Assembly: GCA_045544955.1 (NCBI GenBank)
Contig: JAZPZY010000029.1
Span: forward strand, 1 to 64,000
Reading direction: 5' to 3'
DNA: 64,000 bases
Source of the DNA: SIG701 sp045544955
GTDB taxonomy: Bacteria; Bacillota; Clostridia; Oscillospirales; CAG-272
Shown here: positions 52,235 to 60,927 of the stretch, in pieces
How the letters are laid out: the number at the start of each line of letters is the position of its first letter
How positions within the stretch are numbered: position 1 is the stretch's first letter
Notes under the pieces: model-generated
The model's database searches: none
What the model was told of the DNA's origin: nothing
The model's input: the letters and a program-made list of their open reading frames with translations, nothing else
Program-made: the position numbers and the translations under genes

Positions 52235-53698
52235 ATGCGTATTCTCTCAATGTTTCTGGTGCTGATACTGCTCATGAGCTTTGCCGCCTGCACGAAGGCC
52301 CCGGACGCTCCCGCAAAGACCGATCCCGCCGAGACGACGGCGGCCACTGAACCTGCTGAGACGGAAGATCTTACGCTAAAGGACAATCTTCCCGAGGAGA
52401 CCTTCAACAACGAGGCAATCGCCATCTGGTCCGGACACAACCTGTACAATAGCTACTTTAATCCCGATCCGGATAAAGAGGGCGACGTCATGTGCGAAGC
52501 CACAAACAAGCGAAACGCCGCAGTAGAGGAGCGTTTTGATGTGGTTCTTGACTGGAAAGTCGGCGCGGAGGGCGACAAAAATAACGGTGCCCGTCTTACT
52601 GCCATGCAGTCCAGCATTCTTGCCGGTGACCGCATCGACCTTGTAACCCATATTTCCACCTATTTGACACCCCGGATGACTGCCGGATGTTTTGTAAATC
52701 TGGCAAACAACGAAATCCTTGATCTCGAAAAGCCCTGGTATTTCGACTTTGTCACCGATAACCTCCGTGTCAACGATCGGTTGTACGGCGTTTCCAGCTG
52801 GTTCGATTTCAACACGATCAACCGTTCCACCGTTCTGTTTTACAATATGGATATGGCAGAAGACTACAACGTGGGCGATCTGTACCAGATGGTGTACGAC
52901 GGCACCTGGACCTACGACAAGCTGATGGAGATCTGTGAATCTGTGGGGTCCGACGTGAACCAGGATGGCAAATACGACGATGAGGACCGGTACGGACTTG
53001 CCGGCAAGCAGGATCGCTGGTTCCAGCAGGCATATACCACCGGATACACCTTTGTTACCACTAATGAGGACGGTACGCTGACCGTTACGGAAATGGACGA
53101 CCGTCTGATAGGTGCCTTTGATACCGTGCAGAAGATCTTCAGCGCCAACTGGTATCAGAGCTTCTATACCTACGGGGAAACACGCCGGGATGGCGCTATC
53201 ATGAAGGAAGGCTTCAACAATGACCGCATTATGTTCATGATGCTTATGCTGCAGGAGACGGGCAACCAGGTTCTCCGTGACGGCGGTAAGTTCGGCCTGC
53301 TTCCCACGCCTAAATTCACGGACGATATGGAGTACGGCTCCGCAACGCTGCCGGCCATTTCCTGTGTTCCCGTTACCGCAGGAAACGTGCGGACCAATTC
53401 CATCGTGCTGGAAGCTCTGGCAGCCGAATCGTACAAGACCATGCGTCCTGCCTACTTCGACGTGGCACTGTCCTACAAGTACGTAAACGACGCCACCTCC
53501 CGGGATATGCTGGATATCGCCCTGTCTAACCTGTACTGTGATTTCGGTTATATGTTCATGGACTGCGGTTTTGGCCGTGAGATCCCCATGACGCTGACCC
53601 GTACAAACAGTCTGGCTTCCTGGATGGCAGCCCACACGGCAAAGACCAATGCCGGGCTCGCCGCACTGGTGGAGCAGATCATGGCTCTGCCCGAATAA
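52235..53698 (+). CDS. Extracellular solute-binding lipoprotein, second orphan copy
   Basis: A 487-residue secreted lipoprotein with lipobox SFAAC (Cys19) and a Pro/Thr/Ala-rich linker (about 22-45). The mature part has the sugar-binding layout and an EF-hand-like DVNQDGKYDDED loop (near residue 240), as in the paralogue at 1826. It is the last gene of the operon. No ABC permease genes follow. It probably captures the product released by the large lipoprotein, using permeases encoded elsewhere. Confidence 0.85.
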   Translation: MRILSMFLVLILLMSFAACTKAPDAPAKTDPAETTAATEPAETEDLTLKDNLPEETFNNEAIAIWSGHNLYNSYFNPDPDKEGDVMCEATNKRNAAVEERFDVVLDWKVGAEGDKNNGARLTAMQSSILAGDRIDLVTHISTYLTPRMTAGCFVNLANNEILDLEKPWYFDFVTDNLRVNDRLYGVSSWFDFNTINRSTVLFYNMDMAEDYNVGDLYQMVYDGTWTYDKLMEICESVGSDVNQDGKYDDEDRYGLAGKQDRWFQQAYTTGYTFVTTNEDGTLTVTEMDDRLIGAFDTVQKIFSANWYQSFYTYGETRRDGAIMKEGFNNDRIMFMMLMLQETGNQVLRDGGKFGLLPTPKFTDDMEYGSATLPAISCVPVTAGNVRTNSIVLEALAAESYKTMRPAYFDVALSYKYVNDATSRDMLDIALSNLYCDFGYMFMDCGFGREIPMTLTRTNSLASWMAAHTAKTNAGLAALVEQIMALPE

Positions 53699-53761
53699 GC
53701 GAGGATAGACTAGATATCAAGACACATGCGGATGTGTGTGTGTTCATGAAAAACAAAAAAA

Positions 53762-53791
53762 CGCACCCGGAATCATTCGATTTCGGGTGCG
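53762..53791. terminator. Terminator of the long operon
   Basis: CGCACCCGGAATC / GATTTCGGGTGCG stem followed by TTTTGG, with an A-run on the other side, so it may work both ways. A near-identical stem is at 60717-60748. Confidence 0.7.
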
Positions 53792-53802
53792 TTTTGGCTT
53801 TT

Positions 53803-53846
53803 GGCGAGGGGATTTGAACCTCCATGATCTCCTGATTATGAGGGGG
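53803..53846 (-). other. 3-prime half of a CAU-anticodon tRNA (remnant 1)
   Basis: On the minus strand: anticodon loop CTCATAATC, a variable region, T-arm GGAGGTTCAAATCCC and 3-prime acceptor strand CTCGCC. The D-arm and 5-prime half are absent, so it is not a working tRNA. A similar fragment is at 62076-62124. Confidence 0.55.
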
Positions 53847-53922
53847 ACCTGGTGGAAATAGATGAAGTTGGTGATTGTAAACGTGCCTGTTTGGCGGCTT
53901 TTTTAATCCGAGGGGATCCTTC

Positions 53923-54795
53923 TCACATGATCTTATCAAAGTTTTCGAAGATCTCCTCCCACTCTTTCGGGGCTGTGCCCTCAGAGGCAAGGGAGACGTA
54001 GGAATTGTAATTGCGGCACTTGTGCATATACTCCCGCAGATCCTCACTGCATGTGGGGGTATCCGAGGTGTTGGTGCGGACCACTTTACCCATTTCGATC
54101 TCCACCACACGGAAGGCGTTGACAGTATCCAGTTTTGTGACCACGTTTCCCTCGGGATCGACCATGCCCGTGTAGGCGATATCCCAGAAGGGGGAAAGCT
54201 GACAGGATGCCATATACATAGAGTGATCAATGGCACGGGTACGCAGCTTCATTTCCCACTGGGGCTTCAGCGTATCGCCGTACAGGGGATAGAGAACCAG
54301 CTGTGCTCCCTTATTGCCGAGAGAGGCCGCCGCCTCCGGGAAATAGTTGTCAAAGCAGATGATGATGCCCACCCGTCCGAAATCCAACTGGAACACAGGG
54401 TATTCCGTGCCGGGAACCAGCCCCTTTTTCTGTTCCGAGGCGGTGATATTGCACTTGCAGTAGCGTCCGACGAAATTTCCGTCTCTATCGAGGATATAGG
54501 AAGAATTGCGGATCTTGCCGTTCTCTCCCACGTAATAATCCCACGGGACCACGTAGGCGTGGTATTTCCGTGCCAGCTCCGCACAGCGAAGATGCCATGC
54601 GTCGGCGATTTCTTTCAGTCTGTCGGGTTGCCGAAGAACGTCTCTGTTTCGTACGTACTGGAATGCCTCGGGGAAGAATACCAGATCCGCGCCCTCCTTC
54701 AGGCAGTTTTCGCCAAGTGTCATCAAAACGTCCTGCCGAGCCCCGATGTCAAAGACCATTTCGTTGTCAACCTGTATAAGTCCTATCTTTGCCAT
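53923..54795 (-). CDS. Nitrilase-superfamily carbon-nitrogen hydrolase
   Basis: A 290-residue cytoplasmic amidase of the nitrilase superfamily with the complete Glu-Lys-Cys triad: Glu43 in FFPEAF, Lys114 in RYCKCNI and Cys147 in IIICFDN. The superfamily hydrolyses amides, carbamoyl groups and nitriles. AAGGAG precedes ATG 54795. It is the last gene of the GH42/ManA/DUF2264 operon, an unusual partner for glycosidases. It might deamidate or deacylate an amide-bearing sugar acid, which is a guess. Confidence 0.85.
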   Translation of the reverse strand: MAKIGLIQVDNEMVFDIGARQDVLMTLGENCLKEGADLVFFPEAFQYVRNRDVLRQPDRLKEIADAWHLRCAELARKYHAYVVPWDYYVGENGKIRNSSYILDRDGNFVGRYCKCNITASEQKKGLVPGTEYPVFQLDFGRVGIIICFDNYFPEAAASLGNKGAQLVLYPLYGDTLKPQWEMKLRTRAIDHSMYMASCQLSPFWDIAYTGMVDPEGNVVTKLDTVNAFRVVEIEMGKVVRTNTSDTPTCSEDLREYMHKCRNYNSYVSLASEGTAPKEWEEIFENFDKIM

Positions 54796-54805
54796 AACGC
54801 TCTCC

Positions 54806-56689
54806 TTATTCCAGTGTTACTGTTTTGGTGATGCCGTCGAAGGTGACGGTGACGGTGTTTTCTTCCATGCGGATCTCCGGCTTTTCTTCGGGCTTTTCCC
54901 CGGTGGAGAAAAATACGGTGGTAACGAACCGGTATTCACCGGCCTCCAGCATCTCCCCGGTTGTCCACGTGGGGTAATAGGCAAGGGGCGAGAGATTGTG
55001 CATACCGGGATGGATCGTGCGCGTGCCGAGCACCGTAGGAACGTCCGACACTACGCTGATCTCGCTGAGTGTATTCCCGTAGGTGATTCTGGCACCGTCA
55101 AACTGTACGCTGTCGTCCGTTACGCCTACGCAGAATCCGCCCTCGCTGACCCGGTACTTCTGTCCGAGGACTACCTTGTGAATGCGGACGTGATATCCCT
55201 TTGACAGGGGCAGCACCCAGGTGGTTATTTTGCTCTCTGCATCGTTAGCAAAGGGATAGTGGCAGGATACCTGCATATCGGGTGTAGTGCTGATCGTGTA
55301 GATCCTTGTACGCAAAGACTCCATGGAGGCATCCTTCGTGGAGAGGGAGATCATATTATCAAGAGCCGCCTTATCCCGGGAGGAAATGGAGAATCCGGCG
55401 CGGGAGTTGTAGCAGAATTTTCCGTAATATCCCGCCATATCGTTGAAGGCACTGTTGGTCGTCTGGAAATAGTGGATGGCGTTGTTGAACAGCGTCACAC
55501 CACCGAAATCCTTTTCCGCTTTTATGAGAATATCCAGCCCGTCCGTCTCACATTCCACGGCGTAGTCGCCCCGGTCGATCAGAAGCGGTGCCGCCTTGCT
55601 CTGCCAAAGGGGATGATCCTCACCTGCCAGCAGGCACATAAATCCCTCTGTATAGCAGGTGGTGGCACCGTCGGAGGAGTAGTTCTCGCCGAAGCGGGGG
55701 GAGGCGTACAGATAGCCGCAGGGGAAGCATCCGTCCTCGGTGGGGATGCTCTTTGTGAAATAGTAGTCGATGTTTTTAAGGATGATGCTCTTGGCAAGTC
55801 CCATATCGATCTTACAGCCGGCTGTCGCCGCCAGACCGAATGCGGATACCATGGCAAAGCGGTAGCTGAGCGAGCGTCCGTAGGCGGGCACGCCGCCGTC
55901 CGTGTCGAAATAGTGAGCGAAAAACGTAAGAAACTCCTCGCTTCGCTTCAGGTATTTCTCCCGTTTTTCGGCGTATCCCGGTGCCGTCTTATCGGCTACC
56001 AGCGTCCACAGCAGGGTGTAGGCATGGTGTGCCCACGCTTCGTAATAGTCAAAGCGGCCGAAGTCCTTGCCGTCGCAGTACCAGCCGTGTCCTACGTACA
56101 GTTCCTCCAGGGCGGCGTATCCTTCCTTCATATACGGCTCGGCCGTGGGATCGCAGTATCCCAGTTCCTTCAGGATCTCTATGCTGAAAATGGGATACCA
56201 CCAGTGATTGTTGGGCCAGGAATTTTTCAGTGCGATCATGGCCTGGTTGTGGATCCATCGGGCGATCTGCTCCTTTGTGTCTGCATCCAGCGGCTCCCAC
56301 AGGGATTCTTTGGCGAAATGCACCGCCACCAGATAGGCGGCGATCTCGGTGATGCACTGATTGGCAAAGCCGATCTCTGCCGTTTGGGGGATATGCCGGT
56401 CGAACCGCCGGGGCGAATCGGCGGCAGTGCCCTCACAGATGACCTTCGTGATAAACCGGCATACGTGTACCGTCTCACCGCCCACGGGAATCACAAAATC
56501 CGGATCGGAAAGAAAAGGCGCGATGCCCCACAGTGGGCGGAACAGCTCCTCCAGCCGGGTGCATTCGTAGCCTACGTGATCCACCAGAAGCGGAACGTAC
56601 GCCGATTCGTACCGGGCGGCGGTACGCGTCATCAGTTTTATGTAGTAGTTTTTGGAAAGCTCGTACAGCTCTTTTCTTGAAGTAAGCAT
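54806..56689 (-). CDS. DUF2264-family protein, possible GH154-type beta-glucuronidase
   Basis: A 627-residue protein with the DUF2264 pattern: an (alpha/alpha) barrel with ELFRPLWGIAPFL near residue 48, SWPNNHWWYPIFSIE and FDYYEAWAHHAYTLLW in the middle, and FGENYSSDGATTCYTEGF later, followed by a C-terminal beta-sandwich (about 400-627). The family resembles unsaturated glucuronyl hydrolases, and members have been described as exo-glucuronidases on plant arabinogalactan. No signal peptide. AAGGAGG precedes ATG 56689. Activity here is inferred from family only. Confidence 0.7.
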   Translation of the reverse strand: MLTSRKELYELSKNYYIKLMTRTAARYESAYVPLLVDHVGYECTRLEELFRPLWGIAPFLSDPDFVIPVGGETVHVCRFITKVICEGTAADSPRRFDRHIPQTAEIGFANQCITEIAAYLVAVHFAKESLWEPLDADTKEQIARWIHNQAMIALKNSWPNNHWWYPIFSIEILKELGYCDPTAEPYMKEGYAALEELYVGHGWYCDGKDFGRFDYYEAWAHHAYTLLWTLVADKTAPGYAEKREKYLKRSEEFLTFFAHYFDTDGGVPAYGRSLSYRFAMVSAFGLAATAGCKIDMGLAKSIILKNIDYYFTKSIPTEDGCFPCGYLYASPRFGENYSSDGATTCYTEGFMCLLAGEDHPLWQSKAAPLLIDRGDYAVECETDGLDILIKAEKDFGGVTLFNNAIHYFQTTNSAFNDMAGYYGKFCYNSRAGFSISSRDKAALDNMISLSTKDASMESLRTRIYTISTTPDMQVSCHYPFANDAESKITTWVLPLSKGYHVRIHKVVLGQKYRVSEGGFCVGVTDDSVQFDGARITYGNTLSEISVVSDVPTVLGTRTIHPGMHNLSPLAYYPTWTTGEMLEAGEYRFVTTVFFSTGEKPEEKPEIRMEENTVTVTFDGITKTVTLE

Positions 56690-56711
56690 AAAATCCTCCT
56701 TTTATCGCTTC

Positions 56712-57719
56712 TTACCGCTTCGGCGGATAGCAGACGATGACCTCGCCGCACGTTACGGATACGGTGCCGCAGCCGTACGGCACGAACCATTTTTCTCCCC
56801 GTTTAACGGAGAGGCGTTGTTCCCCGATAAGAAGCTCGCCGTCCTCCGTTACCACCAGGCTTACAAAGCTGTCCGGTACAACAGAACCGCCGGTTTGCAG
56901 TTTTGCGAGTGCAAAGCAGGGCGTGTCTTTATAACTAACGAGGGAAGTGCAGAAGCCGTTCTGCTGTTTTGGCTCAATGAAATACGCTTTCCGTGCCGTG
57001 TCCTCGCTTACACCCTCATAAATATAGCAGTCCAGCATGGCGTCCTCGCCCACACCGTAGTGGATCTGCATGGGCGTCAGTGCCTCCCCGGCCAGGGTGA
57101 TCTTTTCCATACGCATGGTGTAGTCGGTGGGCTCCTGAATCTCCAAAAGGAAGCAGCCGGCACCGATGGCGTGGGGCGTTCCCGCCCGGACGAGCACGGT
57201 GTCTCCCGGCTTTACGGGAAAGCGGTGCAGGGCAGACAGCATACCCTCTACGTCCTGCGTTTCAAAGAGTGCCTTCCATTTCTCCCTTGTGATGCCCTCT
57301 TTGAAGCCAATGTAAATGGATGCACCGTCCTCTACGGCAAGAATATGCCAGCACTCCGTCTTGCCGTAATTCGTGCCGAAATGCTTTCTTGAAAAATCGG
57401 GCGTGGGATGTACCTGTATGCCGAGACGCTCCGCCGCGTTCAGATATTTCACCAAAACACCGCTGTCCTCTCTGCCGGGGCCCAGATCGTCAGGCGTTAT
57501 CACCTCGGTGATGGGCAGAGCTTCCCCATCCACCATTACCCGGGAGATACCCTCTCCCGGTCGGTAGACCCGGTTTTTCGCCTCCACGAAGGAGGAGATC
57601 CAGTCCTCCGGCAAAAAGGAGTCGGCAGGATTCGGATTGCCCACGAACTGATCCAGCAGGCGTCCGCCTCGATAGGTGCGGTATACCCGGTTTTCCGTTT
57701 GCAAAAGCGGTTTTTTCAT
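56712..57719 (-). CDS. manA: Class I mannose-6-phosphate isomerase-like protein
   Basis: A 335-residue cupin enzyme with the zinc-binding motifs IQVHPTPDF, GKTECWHIL and GTPHAIGAG expected of ManA. It interconverts mannose 6-phosphate and fructose 6-phosphate. It begins 2 bases after the stop of the GH42 gene and is clearly cotranscribed. In this operon it may feed mannose, or a different aldose phosphate, into glycolysis. Confidence 0.8.
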   Translation of the reverse strand: MKKPLLQTENRVYRTYRGGRLLDQFVGNPNPADSFLPEDWISSFVEAKNRVYRPGEGISRVMVDGEALPITEVITPDDLGPGREDSGVLVKYLNAAERLGIQVHPTPDFSRKHFGTNYGKTECWHILAVEDGASIYIGFKEGITREKWKALFETQDVEGMLSALHRFPVKPGDTVLVRAGTPHAIGAGCFLLEIQEPTDYTMRMEKITLAGEALTPMQIHYGVGEDAMLDCYIYEGVSEDTARKAYFIEPKQQNGFCTSLVSYKDTPCFALAKLQTGGSVVPDSFVSLVVTEDGELLIGEQRLSVKRGEKWFVPYGCGTVSVTCGEVIVCYPPKR

Positions 57720-57721
57720 GT

Positions 57722-59689
57722 TTATTTCTCTCTTTTCAGAATAATTACGTCATTGGCAGGCACGGTGACTGTCTCGGCAAAGCCGTATCCTTCCACCTTT
57801 GAGCAAACGTCGGTTTCGGTGTAGTTGAATACGAAGGCAAAAACGGCGTCCTCGTTTTCGGAAACACGTACGTGAAGCGGAGCGTCGACGGTAATATCCC
57901 GCAGACAGAACCGATCCGCCAGCGAAGCGGCAAACGGCGTGCCCGTGCCGGCACCCTTGTTTTCTCCGTACCATACGTAGGTTGCCGCCGTGATGACGAC
58001 GCCGTCACCCAGACGCTTTTCGATCACGGCAGGATAGCCGTCGGCAAAGGTGCCCACAGCCTCCCCGTCCGTCACGTGAAGAAGATCCCGTCCGTAATAG
58101 CCGGCGTATGCTTTTTCGCCGCAGACGAAATCCAGCCCCTCGTAATCGCAGTCCACGTATTCGCATCCCATGGCCGCATTGAAATCTCCGCCTGGCATGG
58201 CAGAGTGCATCATGGAGAACTCGTCCGTGATACCGATCTTGCCGTCGCAGACGATCACGCCGCCCTCTTTTACGAATTCGGTAAGGGCACGGGCGGTGGC
58301 GGCACTTATCACCACGGTGTTGGAGAGGATCAGCATTTTATACTCCTTGATGCGGTCGATCTTTACGATATCGCATCGCACGCCGGCACGCCACATGGCC
58401 TCGTACGCACCGCACAAAGAGGAGAGATAGATGTTCTGATCTACGTCCTCGTAGCATTTCGTGTAGCATATCTGGAAATCGTGGCTGGTTTCGTCAAACA
58501 GGATGCCCACCTTCGCCCGGACCGGCGTCAGCGTGCCCGTCTCCCGGAGTACTTCTGCAAATTCCTTGGCAAACACAAGCCGGGGCGTGCTCCGGTTTTT
58601 GTAGTCCACAAGTCCCCGACCCGCCGTTTGCAGTCCCTTGTCAAAGGGACGCCATTTCCAGTATATCAGACCCTTGGCACCCGCCGCCAGTGCCTCCGTG
58701 CACCACTGCTTCAATTCGTAGGGACGGACGCAGGTGGTGGGATTGAACAGTGCCTTTACGTGGGTCTGCATCTCAGAGACGAAAAATCCGTCTCCCGCCG
58801 AGGCGGCGTAGAACGCGTCAAAGGTGTTCCAACGGGTGTGAGGCGCGGAGCAGTACGTCTCCTGCTTCGGGTAAAAGGAAACGCCGATCTCGTCTGTGGT
58901 ATCCTTCAGTACATAATCGTCCTGGGGACGCTCATACACCCAACTGCCGTTTGTGATCATGGAGCCGATGTTGTCGGCGATCAGCGGATGTGCCGTATCC
59001 ACTTCCCGGATCGCGTCGCACCAGTTTTTCAGGTAGATCCCCAAAGCCTTCTTGCGGAAGGAGGCAAGATCCGCCGCCGGCATAACGCTCATCCACATCC
59101 AGGGGGCGTAGGATACCTGGGAAAACTCGGTATAGGTACGCTCCCATACGTCGTTCAGTCTTTCAATCGTGCCGTATTTCTGACGAAGAAAGGTGCGGAA
59201 CGCCTCCATGGTGTACGCATCGTAAGAGAAGAACATGGTCTCGTTGAATACGTCGTACCCCGCAAGGGAGGCATATCCCCGATAGGCCAGCGCCGCTTTT
59301 TTGTAGTGGGCGCAGATCAGCTCGTTTACCTCGGGATGAAAGTAGTTCAGATACCCAAAGCTTGCGGGCGTGAGCTTTTTGTGGCCGTTCTCATCCACGG
59401 CGTAGTATTCGTCCTTCATCTGAAAATCGGGAATGTATTCCATCATAGGAAGCTGGCCTGCCAGCTCCATGATCACGCCGATCCCTACCTTTTCAGCGAT
59501 CTCCAGTACGGTTTTTCCGGTGTTGAAAGGGTATCCCTCCTTCTTTTCTTCCCACCAGAAGGCGGCAGGCCATATCACCACTGTATCCATCCCTGCCTCT
59601 TTCATCTGGCAAAAATTCTGCTCGATCACCTCGGGCGTGTCCTCCCGGGTCAGCTTCAGAACCGAGCCGTATGCAAATTTCCGTTTCAT
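57722..59689 (-). CDS. GH42-type beta-galactosidase-like glycoside hydrolase
   Basis: About 655 residues. A TIM barrel with acid/base Glu150 in YDVFNETMF and nucleophile Glu306 in FFVSEMQTH, then a glutamine-amidotransferase-like trimerisation domain (about 390-590) and a small C-terminal beta-domain, as in GH42. These remove terminal galactose or, in some members, other sugars such as alpha-L-arabinose. No signal peptide. The start at 59689 is chosen because GGGGAGAAA lies before it; an ATG 10 codons upstream lacks an RBS. First gene of the operon. Confidence 0.8.
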   Translation of the reverse strand: MKRKFAYGSVLKLTREDTPEVIEQNFCQMKEAGMDTVVIWPAAFWWEEKKEGYPFNTGKTVLEIAEKVGIGVIMELAGQLPMMEYIPDFQMKDEYYAVDENGHKKLTPASFGYLNYFHPEVNELICAHYKKAALAYRGYASLAGYDVFNETMFFSYDAYTMEAFRTFLRQKYGTIERLNDVWERTYTEFSQVSYAPWMWMSVMPAADLASFRKKALGIYLKNWCDAIREVDTAHPLIADNIGSMITNGSWVYERPQDDYVLKDTTDEIGVSFYPKQETYCSAPHTRWNTFDAFYAASAGDGFFVSEMQTHVKALFNPTTCVRPYELKQWCTEALAAGAKGLIYWKWRPFDKGLQTAGRGLVDYKNRSTPRLVFAKEFAEVLRETGTLTPVRAKVGILFDETSHDFQICYTKCYEDVDQNIYLSSLCGAYEAMWRAGVRCDIVKIDRIKEYKMLILSNTVVISAATARALTEFVKEGGVIVCDGKIGITDEFSMMHSAMPGGDFNAAMGCEYVDCDYEGLDFVCGEKAYAGYYGRDLLHVTDGEAVGTFADGYPAVIEKRLGDGVVITAATYVWYGENKGAGTGTPFAASLADRFCLRDITVDAPLHVRVSENEDAVFAFVFNYTETDVCSKVEGYGFAETVTVPANDVIILKREK

Positions 59690-59717
59690 TCCGATTTCTC
59701 CCCTCGCATTTTTCTTC

Positions 59718-59723
59718 ATTATA
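59718..59723 (-). promoter_or_regulatory. Extended -10 element of the GH42 operon
   Basis: Minus-strand TG-T-TATAAT, no good -35. It lies about 29 bases before the chosen GH42 start and 100 bases from the divergent AraC gene, so activation by that regulator is plausible. Confidence 0.45.
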
Positions 59724-59766
59724 ACACTTTTTTGTGTGCATTTCTTGCTGTTCGTTGCAAAATATA

Positions 59767-59795
59767 TTGCATTTTTTGCGATTTTCTGTTACCAT
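59767..59795 (+). promoter_or_regulatory. Promoter of the AraC gene at 59821
   Basis: TTGCAT (59767-59772), 17 bp, TACCAT (59790-59795) with TG upstream. Confidence 0.5.
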
Positions 59796-59820
59796 ATAAA
59801 AAACGGGCAGGAGGAGAACG

Positions 59821-60648
59821 ATGAGCGGTACGATCTATAAATTTGAGAGGGAAATGCTGAAGGGGGAAGACATCCACATCCGGAAAAAGAGCGATAACGC
59901 TTATTACAAAAAGCATTGGCACAACTATTTTGAGATTATCTATTACAAGAACTGTGCAGGCTATTGCTCTTTGAACGGGATGGAATACCCGCTGCGGGGG
60001 AACTGCCTCTTTTTTCTCACGCCCAGTGACTTTCACCAAATCGTAACAGAGGAGGTACCGGATTCTTACGCACTGATCATTTCCTTCAGCGAGCAGATCG
60101 CAGATAAAAAAATACTGGAAAAGCTCACCGGAGAGGCCATCGTGCTGTACGATCTTCCGCCGCTTCTCGCCGGGCAGATCGAAGAGCTGTACACGGTATT
60201 CAGCGGAAAATCCGCCTTTCGGGAGAGATACCTCCATCACCTGCTCAACTGCATCCTGATCTGTATTCTGGAACAGGGACAGCGTGTGTTGCCGGCGGCA
60301 AAGGATATCCATCCTATCGTCAGAGAAAGCATCGCGTATATGCTGGCTAATCCATCCGCACCTATCACGCTTCATACCTTTGCCGAAAAATTCTGCATTA
60401 CGGAAGCTTATTTCTCCCATCTGTTTCATGAGAACGCCGGCGTTTCCTTCAAGCAGTATCTGACCTCCTTGCGGATGGAGTGTGCCAAACGAATGCTGTC
60501 TGAAGGGGAGTTTTCCGTGATCGACGTGGGATTTGAGTGCGGCTTTGTCAGCCCGTCCCAGTTTTCCCGCAGCTTCAAAAAGCACACAGGCATGACGCCT
60601 TCGGAATACCGTGCGAAGAAGAACTCGGCGGCTGGAATGACGGGGTAA
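59821..60648 (+). CDS. AraC-family transcriptional regulator, likely controls the GH42 operon
   Basis: A 275-residue regulator with cupin N-terminus (KHWHNYFEIIYYKNC, then RGNCLFFLTPSDFH) and C-terminal double HTH (AEKFCITEAYFSHLF, CGFVSPSQFSRSF, GMTPSEYRA). GGAGGAG precedes ATG 59821. It is divergent from GH42 with about 130 bases between the starts. Confidence 0.85.
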   Translation: MSGTIYKFEREMLKGEDIHIRKKSDNAYYKKHWHNYFEIIYYKNCAGYCSLNGMEYPLRGNCLFFLTPSDFHQIVTEEVPDSYALIISFSEQIADKKILEKLTGEAIVLYDLPPLLAGQIEELYTVFSGKSAFRERYLHHLLNCILICILEQGQRVLPAAKDIHPIVRESIAYMLANPSAPITLHTFAEKFCITEAYFSHLFHENAGVSFKQYLTSLRMECAKRMLSEGEFSVIDVGFECGFVSPSQFSRSFKKHTGMTPSEYRAKKNSAAGMTG

Positions 60649-60712
60649 GGCGTATCGGTCTATAAGAAATTAACGGTGGATTTTTTTGTGCACATTTTCA
60701 TGATAGCACAAA

Positions 60713-60890
60713 GAAAACGCACCCGAAATCAACTGATTTCGGGTGTTTTCTCCCTTGTCACGCTCGCTGTTTCGCCTACCGGCGGAGGTCACGCTCCAAG
60801 CCCATGACCTCCTCCGTCGGTCATGAAAGGGAAGTCCATGCTCACATCGAGAAACGAGAAAAGCCACCTAATCGGGTGGCTTTTCGTTTC
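60713..60890. repeat. Composite dispersed repeat, copy C, with two terminator hairpins
   Basis: Hairpin GAAAACGCACCCGAAATC (60713-60730) / GATTTCGGGTGTTTTC (60735-60750) is followed by a GTCACGCTCCAAGCCC block and a CATGACC/GGTCATG dyad. Then comes GTCATGAAAGGGAAGTCC and a second hairpin, GAAACGAGAAAAGCCACC (60851-60868) / GGTGGCTTTTCGTTTC (60875-60890). It separates the convergent AraC and GH43 genes. Confidence 0.65.
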
Positions 60891-60927
60891 TGTGTTGTGC
60901 GTCCTTAATAGATGCCTGACGAAATAA

